This document shows positions 63,322 to 64,000 of a stretch of DNA of 64,000 nt, piece by piece. The stretch comes from Nephromyces sp. MM_2019. Taxonomy: Eukaryota; Apicomplexa; Aconoidasida; Nephromycida. The notes beneath the pieces are model-generated. The model searched no databases, was not told the origin of the DNA, and saw nothing but the letters and a program-made list of their open reading frames with translations. Position 1 is the stretch's first letter. Each line of letters opens with the position of its first letter. Position numbers and translations under genes: made by a program. The stretch spans positions 62,001-126,000 of the forward strand of contig JADHZB010001593.1 in NCBI GenBank assembly GCA_015657535.1, read 5' to 3'.

Positions 63322-64000
63322 TCTACCTCGATCTCGTTGGATTTTTCTCAGCTAGAAATGTAACATATAACTATTAAACTAATAATATCAGCATAAAATA
63401 CACCCTGTATATTCTTACTCACAAAAATGGCAGGGAAGTGGAAATTAAAAAAAATGCTCCAAAAAAAGCAGCCTATTTTTCAGCACTTCTCAGCCAACAA
63501 AACTTCAGCCGGTGTATATACATATCCAAGAGAAGTATATATACGTATATATCTTCTTTCTAACCAAACACACACAAAAGTTCCCTTTCTTGGCCTATGA
63601 TAACTCGCTCACACAAGGAAACTAAAATAACAGTACTAACATGAGTATAAAGCAAACAGCACATTATACCTTTTAGGATTAGCAAATGCACTGCATTAGT
63701 GAAAACTAGAAATTTATCGAGGGAAACAACAGGAGATTTACTCAGTGAAAAAGCGAAAAAAGCCTTTATTTCACTCTCAAACAATAAAGCAAAGAATCAT
63801 TAACTAAACTATGCTTACGCTATAGGAAGAGAAAGCATAAAAATCTCAAAGTATCGCTGAGTATTCAGGGATAGTAGGCTATGAAAAAAAAATACGAGCA
63901 TTTATACTTCGGCACAGACTACTCATTGAAATGATAACAACACATACAAATGGGTAGAAAAGTAGGAAATAAAAAAGGGACTACTAGAGAAGGGAGAAAT

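Larger units (their letters stand above)
62256..64000. other. Upstream part of the giant gene: no certain exon, several repeats
   Basis: Probably intron or 5' region of the minus-strand gene. Two frame-compatible candidate exons are seen: 62539-62514 (GTTTAG acceptor, reading IASRDPHL) and one ending at 63670 (reading FLVFTNAVHLLILK). Neither is certain. The stretch also holds a CTCAGAGAT repeat, a hairpin cluster and a TA run. Confidence 0.4.

Noticed and set aside
1..64000. CRISPR arrays, tRNA or rRNA genes, integrated viral genes
   Set aside because: Tandem repeats here have no unique spacers of constant size; no cloverleaf, rRNA core or viral replicase, capsid or integrase motif was seen on either strand.

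Overview
This is nuclear DNA of a eukaryote. All recognisable genes are split by GT-AG introns, with exons as short as 16-40 bases and introns from about 80 to 1,800 bases; no bacterial-style operons, rRNA or tRNA genes were seen. The DNA is AT-rich. A homogentisate phytyltransferase gene (tocopherol pathway) points to a photosynthetic or plastid-bearing organism. If the upstream exon I joined to it is right, the protein carries a secretory signal followed by a basic, Ser-rich leader, as in algae with complex (secondary) plastids. CCCTAAA telomere-like words also occur. I cannot name the species.

Layout. 1-2.5 kb: no gene seen. 2.5-8.5 kb, minus: VTE2-like homogentisate phytyltransferase, rebuilt from eight segments with its Mg-binding Asp motifs. 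11.3-12.8 kb, plus: a candidate two-exon secreted protein. 13.5-16.9 kb, plus: a five-exon gene for a 114-residue protein of unknown family, with all phases consistent. 18.7-19.3 kb, minus: a weak three-exon candidate. 20.5 kb: a weak single-exon ORF. 21.5-23.8 kb: repeats, telomere-like words and the upstream region of the next gene. 23.9-36.1 kb, plus: a complete 16-exon gene for the spliceosomal HAT-repeat protein CRNKL1/Clf1/Syf3 (672 residues). 36.1-38.6 kb: spacer between two convergent genes. 38.6-62.3 kb or beyond, minus: a giant gene of about 27 exons encoding more than 3,500 residues of mostly Gly/Ser/Gln/Pro/His-rich sequence, including exons of 2.1 and 3.8 kb; its 5' end was not found.

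The main genome-scale observations are as follows. From about 23 kb rightwards, introns are full of TG-rich tracts on the sense strand of whichever gene they sit in, so the polarity flips between the two convergent genes; the left 22 kb lacks this. Many introns carry private minisatellites. A 12-base palindrome, GTGTAYRTACAC, recurs across the window, often once per intron. No single novel system such as a defence island or mobile element was found; the unusual biology here is intron architecture and the giant low-complexity protein.
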